From the NCBI RefSeq assembly GCF_019097595.1, contig NC_080711.1, positions 15,269,428-15,333,427 on the forward strand: a stretch of 64,000 bases of DNA, given 5' to 3'. The stretch is from Hemibagrus wyckioides (taxonomy: Eukaryota > Chordata > Actinopteri > Siluriformes > Bagridae). The notes under the pieces are model-generated. The model worked only from the letters and a program-made list of their open reading frames with translations. It was not told where the DNA came from and searched no databases. Shown here in pieces: positions 57,889-64,000 of this stretch (position 1 is its first letter; every line of letters starts with the position of its first letter). A program made the translations under genes and the position numbers.

Positions 57889-60634
57889 CCACCATTACAT
57901 ATTGCTTATATATAATTTATACAAAACTACAATTTCTATTCAATTTCTGACAAGGAAGTTAACTCAATCATGTATTTCTGGGTAGGTGTTTTATAATTAT
58001 TATTATTATTATAGCAAATATCAAGAAACACCAAACCTCACCACTCACCATAAACCCACTGTCTCAACCACTCAAGTCCCAGGACTTGTTGACAGATCCT
58101 CCTCCTCATTGTTCCGGTACTTTTTACTATCTGATTAACAGCAGTTACTATGATATCAGTAACTGATGAATGACAGAATAATACTTTTAGACTTTAAGGG
58201 TTTAAGAAAAAAATTTGATTTAACCCAATAAGCATCCACTGGCTTAATATTAAAAAATATAATAATAAATATTATGGTTTAAAAAAGGAAACGTGAGAAA
58301 CCATGAAGTTGATGATTCTCACTGTTCTGTGAAAACAAGCCACACATAATGTTATAGATCTTATTAGATATTAGAGGATGACTTCTGAGAAGAACGGCAT
58401 CAAGCATAGAGTTGTATAAGATGTTTATTGTTTCATAGCATCACAGCCCTGGCTCACATATTCCACCACCCACTCACTTCTGCCGCCCTTGCCGGTTAAT
58501 GAGCTCGGGTTTTTCTTGCAGACAAAAGTGATGGCTCCCCCATCCTACGCAACAATTAAGAGACAGCCACTATCAACCCATCTGTCAGCGCTTCGGAACA
58601 TCGGACGCACATGAGTGTCGTAGCCTTATGTCCTAGCCTTCCATTTCCCAAAGACTTCCATAATAAGACTATAGATGGGTGTCTAAACATAAAGTGTGTG
58701 TGTGTGTGTGTGTGTGTGTGATGCTGCCACGGCAAGTACCAATATCACACTTATTATGTACATCGGTAGTTAAAAAGCAGGGTATGATAAAAGCAAAGAG
58801 AAAAACAATTGCATTTGGGATGATGTATACTGATCATTAGGAAATGGACACCGATAATAATATCTGAAATATGTTACAGGGTTTTTTTAAGGAACAAATA
58901 CACCGGGTGTAGATTTGAGAAAGCGCAATCCTATAAACCCTTTAAACTTTCATGTAACTTATACAACATGTATATTAGTAATAAAGTCCATACATGGCAA
59001 GTCTGTGGAAAAAACTATGATGAATTATTGAGTAACTACAGTAAAACTAAACTAAACATATGTGGTCATAAGAGATTCAGTGTCAGGTCTCTTCTAGTCA
59101 AAACAAATACATTGCTTCAACTCTGACCATTTGGCAAACTTGTACTGTTATATCCCATGGCTTTAGGTTGTAGTTATTATACTGTTGTACATCCCTCCCA
59201 TTATTCATACCATTCCACTCCCATAAAAGGTTTTAGTATCATTCGTGCCACGTTTGCAATAACACTAACCTGAATGAATAGCTCATTGGAGTCTAAGCAA
59301 TGGAAGAAGTGACGGATACAGCATGTCAGATCAAAGCAGACGGGCACTGTGATGAAGTGAAGCTTTTTGGCAGAGGCATTGGTGCAGAGGAAGGGGGCAA
59401 GTGAGAATTGCTAACATCGTTCTCATCAGAGAGAGGGAGAGAGAGAGAGAGAGAGAGAGACTGCCAACTAAATAGACCATCTTCACTAAAGTCCAAACAA
59501 CCCTAAAGGCAGACCAAACGGATGCTCTTTCCAGCAACATAATGCTACTGTTAACAGTCATACAATAAATCAGGGCTGGTTTTGCAGCCAGTTATAAAAA
59601 AGAATTCCATGGACCTCCTCAGTACAGATTTTATTTTATTAACATAAGACAAAAATTCCATTTTTAAACATGTCCAAGAATATTTTACTTATTTATTGGC
59701 ACCAAAGTGCTTTTTATTTCCAATATTTCCATTCAGATAGCACATTTTACATGGCAACTTTCATTAGACTCATTTAGACATTATCTTCATTTATAGCCCT
59801 TATTATTTAAGTTAGTTTGTTAGTTAGTTAACAAACTAGTCAAAAAGGTAATAACCATGTTTTGTGCGCATTTAAAACCAAAATTCTGCTTGTCAGAATA
59901 CATGAGCCTCATGTGCATGGGGCAAAGTTTGCTTAAAATAAAAGTGTGGTTCTGTTACATACACTTCTTGGATTTAAACCTATTTTCCTGTCAGATATCA
60001 GCTTTAATAGGGAGCAATATAAAGTCCAGCACCACTGTCTGAAACATACTGAAATGTTTCGGACAGTAAATTCCAAATTAAAATTAAAATCCAATATTAA
60101 ATACATAAATATGAGACAATTAATTAATTAATTAATTAGTGAACACTATTCCTTAATAGTGCTTTTGATTACAGAACCTTAACTGGTGACACTGTTTTAT
60201 CTTGAGGAATAGTTTTTCTGGACCAAGATTGAGAGTGTTTTTTCATCTTATTCTTTAAAATAAGAACTAAACAATCTACTTTAATAAAATAAGAATTTAA
60301 TGGCATTATTGTAATAAATGCATGATTCAAAATAGAAAATGAACAGCTTGGTAAAATAACCTACATCCCACATACATTACAATGCCATAATATCAATTTC
60401 AATCTCATTCTCCTGATTTTTTTTTTTCCTTTTTATAAGTTGGCACTTATATATCTAAAAATATGCAAAAATATAATATTCTTCAGTCCACACTTTAAAG
60501 GCAGTGGTTTTTCTATATTTTAAAGTTTAAACCTTGCCTCAGAATCCTCTACTGAAAAAAAATCTGGCAACCCCCTCAATGTGAACTACATGCAGGTAAA
60601 TATAACACTCTGAATTGGCTTCCATTTCAGACTG
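57889..60634. other. unassigned stretch with microsatellites
   Basis: (GT)n lies at 58697-58720 and (GA)n at 59429-59461. A short inverted repeat TTAGTTTGTTA...TTAACAAACTA lies at about 59812-59836. An exon-like patch at 58505-58614 is discussed in findings. No gene is supported. Confidence 0.5.
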
Positions 60635-60955
60635 TTAAATGAACGGCCTTCTTCTTCTTCTTCTTTCAGCTTTTCGGGGGTCGAAACAGCGAATCATCTC
60701 TCTCCACCTATCCCTATATTTTGCATCCTCAATACTTGCACCCACTAGCCACATAGCCTCATTTATTACATCCATATACCTCATCTTTGGCCTTCCTCTT
60801 TGCCTCCTGTCTGGCAGCTCCATGTCCAACATTCTCCTACCAATATACTCACTCTCCCTTCTCTGAACATGTCCAAACCATCTTAATCTGGCCTCCCTAA
60901 CTTTGTCCCCCAAATGTCCAACATGAGCTGTCCCTCTGATGTACTCGTTTGTTAA
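60635..60955 (-). pseudogene. LINE reverse transcriptase C-terminal fragment
   Basis: The minus strand holds about 105 open codons ending at TAA (60635-60637). It reads from NEYIRGTAHVGHLGDKVREA (starting near 60945) through RLRWFGHVQRRESEYIGRRM and RQRGRPKMRYMDVINEAM to an arginine-rich end, the usual C-terminus of a fish LINE polymerase downstream of the RT domain. No methionine start is expected: the element is 5'-truncated near 60955. No stops or frameshifts are seen in what remains. The 3' end (CTTTCAGC...GGGTCGAAACAGCGAATCAT, about 60664-60697) matches the tails of the tRNA-Glu SINEs. I favour an RTE-like group, with low certainty on clade. Confidence 0.82.
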
Positions 60956-63280
60956 ATTAATGGCCTACTTTGTCTATTTAACTTAAGCGTGTACATAAAC
61001 CCAACTCTGAATATGAATAACTTTCCTATTTAAATATTAACATAATTTCTGAAAGATTACAGCCCTATAGAAACTTATTAATAAATATAATAACTTTGCT
61101 AATGGTGGCTTGTGCGTTCAGGCACTGTAAAAATTCAAAATTGTGGATTCACTGTCTATACTTCATAAATCCAAGTAGTCCTTACTTTGAGAACCATGGA
61201 TTAGCAAGAGGTCTAAGTTGCCAGTCTTTGCTCATCTGTGAATAGGCCTGTATGATAAACCATAAATGAATCATAATTTTAGTCATGCAATTAGCAAATC
61301 CCCAAATGCCACATTAAATGTGATTCATTCAGCATGATCACACAATTTCCACTAAATGTACTTGAAGTAAACTGACCAAACTGTTCCTCTGAGCAATGAA
61401 AGATGTTTAATACAAGATTTTTTAATAGAAATTTCAAGTCAATTGAATGAGTAACAAAACAAACATCCAAAGAATGTTATTTAACCAAATCTGGAACAAT
61501 TATGTGCTCATGCTTACAACCATTAAATAATGATAAAAGATAATAAATAAGAAATATTAATATTTTTAATAATTATTAATAACTTTTAAAAAAATTCTGC
61601 GCACTATAGTAGAATGAGGAGAGTGAAAACTCCACATGGGACATGACTACTACTGAAGTGAAGGACATTTTCCAGGACGTTTAATATATGGAAAAAATGA
61701 AGCTAGTGCTGATGTGAGACAGCTGGATCACTGTACCGGTCTCTGCCACTGCTCACATTCAGACAAAACATCCACTCCTGCTTTCCTCTCCTCACCAGCC
61801 GACCCTATTTGTGGATGATCTGTTTATTCCGGCCCTGTCAGCGCTCCTCATACAGAATTAGAGACACCCTACAGCCTCTCCCCTTCTTTCATATCCACGA
61901 TTAACCTTTGGATTTCCCTGCTTCAACTCTCTAGTTCTCAATTTGCACTTATTCTACACTATTATAAGCAGCCTCTGTATTATCTTGTATGTTGTATGTC
62001 AATATATTTTGCCCCAATATATACCAAAAATCATTTTTCTCTCTCATTAGCAAAGCAAAGCCAACAAGGCTTTATGGTTCTCCATAAGAAGTGACCAGTT
62101 TTGTTCTGAGTCCATGACTTCAAGTGTATCAAATGCAAAAAGAAAAATGTAAGAGCAGCAGGCTCTAATTCATGATCTGCCTATTTTCCTACACTGACAG
62201 AGAACAGTCAGGGCTCCAGCATGAATGACGCCCATGTTAGTGCTGGACACTAAGAACAGAGACTGAGACACTAAACACTACCAAATTTGGAAAGACAATG
62301 GTGCCCACTCTAAATGAGTTGCCTATCCTGAAATGCCTTGCTTACATTTATGGAACTACTGCACTAGAAAAGAGAGTAGAAAAAGGAATATGTGGCAAGT
62401 CAGATTTAAGAAAAAATAATACATATGCTTTGTATAAAAATATTAAGTTTCACATCAAAATCTGATTTCATTGCTTATAGTAAACATACTTAAAACAGTT
62501 TTCTAATTGCTAGATTGGATGATGTAGAGTGAGCGTGATCAATTCAAATAGCATTAACGTAAACCAGTTACAATGTGAAATCTCATGAGGATGCTGGTAC
62601 TGATGGGAATTATAACTGTAATATTAAATTTAGACAATTAATAGAATAGTGTAGTGCTAATGTGTCTGCTTCAAAACAGTAAATTGTGGGTTTATTTTAT
62701 TCAGGTCTTTGAAAATATGTGATCAAATCATTTGGATGTACAAAAACTAATTGTGTTCATATTACTCAATTCAATCATGTGGAACTGATGTATGCTTTTG
62801 AGAAAAGTAAATTCAATGAGCTTTTTACAATGGAGTCATTATGTGGAAGCCAGTTGTTTTCCCACATTTAACGACGTTACTAAATAATAGTTGTCATATA
62901 TCACCTTTCTACCACCTATATAAACTATAATAATTATGTTTCAATTTATTATATAAACTAATTCTTAACATACAAGAAAATCTCCAAAGATTCATCATTT
63001 CATTAGACATGCTGGCGATTAAGACAAGTGGATTAAGAGAGCTATATTTGGTTTTGTATTTAATTCATGTTAATAGCTTTATTACTTTACAAAGGATCAG
63101 TATGTTTTCTTTTTACTTAAACAGGTAAAATATCCAATAACTAATTTACATGAACAACAGACTATAATAAATTGCAAATATTGCTCCTCAAAAGCTTGTA
63201 AATGAGAGTATAATCTCTAAGATCTAGGGTTACTTTTTTTAATCATGACATGTGTTTCACATGGGTCACAATAAACTGCA
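60956..63280. other. unassigned non-coding stretch
   Basis: No gene or mobile element recognised. About 61620-61900 is GC-richer single-copy-looking sequence. Confidence 0.5.
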
Positions 63281-63980
63281 GATTGAACTGGACAGACACT
63301 ACCAAAGCACTATACAAGACCAGCCAATTGTTCTGTGGAGGAGCAGCAAAACACCTCAATACATATCAATAAGCTGAACAGAAAGGCCAGCTCCAACACA
63401 TGCCTGACATTAGCCTCATTGGAAACAATTACAGAGAAGAGAATGGTAACAAAACTGGAGAACATCATGAACAATCCTGCTCATCCTCTCCATGGCACTT
63501 TTTCCAGGAACACATTTAGCCCTAGGCTCATACCAACAAGATGTTCAAGGAAGCACTACTGGGGGTCATTTCTACCAGCTGCTATCATGCTTCACATCTG
63601 CCCCCAGGGGGACACACCCCTAGCTTCTCAGAAAGAATAAACCATTGGACAGAATCTATTCCTTTACACACATCCAGTGCACACATGTATCACCACCACT
63701 TGGTTGTCTGCTGCTGCTCTTCCGCACCTCATGGTAGTTTTGCACCTATTCAGTTGTTGCTATTTTGATGTTGCCCTTCTGCTCCTTGGATTTTCACACC
63801 CTTACCATAACACTGTATTTTTGTACCTAATGGGTCTTTTTGTGCTATGTTAATTGTTAAAATATGCTGTTTGTTAGACCTCTGTCTAACACTTCATTGC
63901 CCTTTGCTACTATAGAACCCAAATATCCCCCTGAGGACCAATAAAGTACATCCATCCATCCATTTATCTATTTATAATAA
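63281..63980 (+). pseudogene. CR1/jockey-group LINE 3' end
   Basis: The plus strand 63335-63640 reads like the last part of a LINE polymerase: HINKLNRKASSNT, then ITEKRMVTKLENIMNNPAHP and FSPRLIPTRCSRKHYWGSFL, the usual end of such proteins just before the stop. Upstream, about 63281-63334, another frame continues the same protein (NTKALYKTSQL), so at least one frameshift is present. A 3' UTR follows, ending GAGGACCAATAAAGTACATC (63935-63954) and a short CCATC reiteration, the kind of simple-repeat tail such LINEs carry. Heavily 5'-truncated. Confidence 0.75.
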
Positions 63981-64000
63981 AGAACCTATGCAAAGAAGAT

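Noticed and set aside
63335..63640. Host gene of 101 codons
   Set aside because: The frame matches the C-terminal part of LINE polymerases and is followed by a LINE-type 3' UTR and tail.

Overview
The window reads as non-coding DNA from a ray-finned fish genome, probably an otophysan such as a catfish or characin. That call rests on AT-rich sequence with dense (CA)n, (GA)n, (AT)n and (GATA)n microsatellites, several tRNA-derived SINE families of teleost type, at least eight decayed Tc1/mariner copies of fish families (one Sleeping Beauty/Tdr1-like), and pieces of LINE and DIRS-like reverse transcriptases. The species cannot be named from the sequence. No prokaryotic gene organisation, tRNA gene, rRNA gene or CRISPR array was seen.

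I could not identify any intact host protein-coding gene. Nearly every open frame is short and is explained by a microsatellite, a minisatellite or a transposon remnant. The segment is best read as intergenic DNA or a large intron. A few exon-like or promoter-like patches (about 21.57, 32.43 and 58.52 kb, and an open frame at 10.8 kb) are given only as low-confidence findings.

Layout. 0-6 kb: microsatellite, a V-SINE, a Tc1 copy (1.5-2.7 kb), a tRNA-SINE (4.3-4.5 kb) and a DIRS-like RT fragment with a YVDD motif (5.0-5.5 kb). 6-15 kb: a long inverted repeat (6.7 kb), three same-orientation Tc1 copies of one family (7.5, 12.6, 13.8 kb) and a tRNA-Glu-derived SINE (11.1 kb). 15-22 kb: long microsatellites, a second tRNA-Glu-type SINE and a Tc1 copy bordered by an (AT)n array (20.9-21.5 kb). 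24-31 kb: V-SINE pieces, a 40-bp-arm hairpin (26.36-26.45 kb) and an L2/CR1-like LINE remnant (29.9-30.7 kb). 33-43 kb: (GATA)n, V-SINE, a Sleeping Beauty-like element, a short telomere-like array, another Tc1, two SINE pieces, a MITE and a Tc1 copy joined at one TA. 43-52 kb: V-SINE pieces, a 1.1-kb minisatellite of about 36 copies of a 30-bp unit, and a LINE-tail-like repeat. 52-64 kb: a tRNA-SINE, a Tc1 remnant, a V-SINE, a LINE C-terminal RT fragment (60.6-60.9 kb) and a second LINE 3' end at the right edge.

These elements do not form a pathway. They do show parasite relationships: two SINE families carry 3' tails matching two different LINE remnants in the same window, which fits LINE-driven SINE mobilisation, and several Tc1 copies are internally deleted derivatives that would need transposase supplied elsewhere. 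Family names for repeats come from recall of fish repeat consensus sequences, not from a database search.
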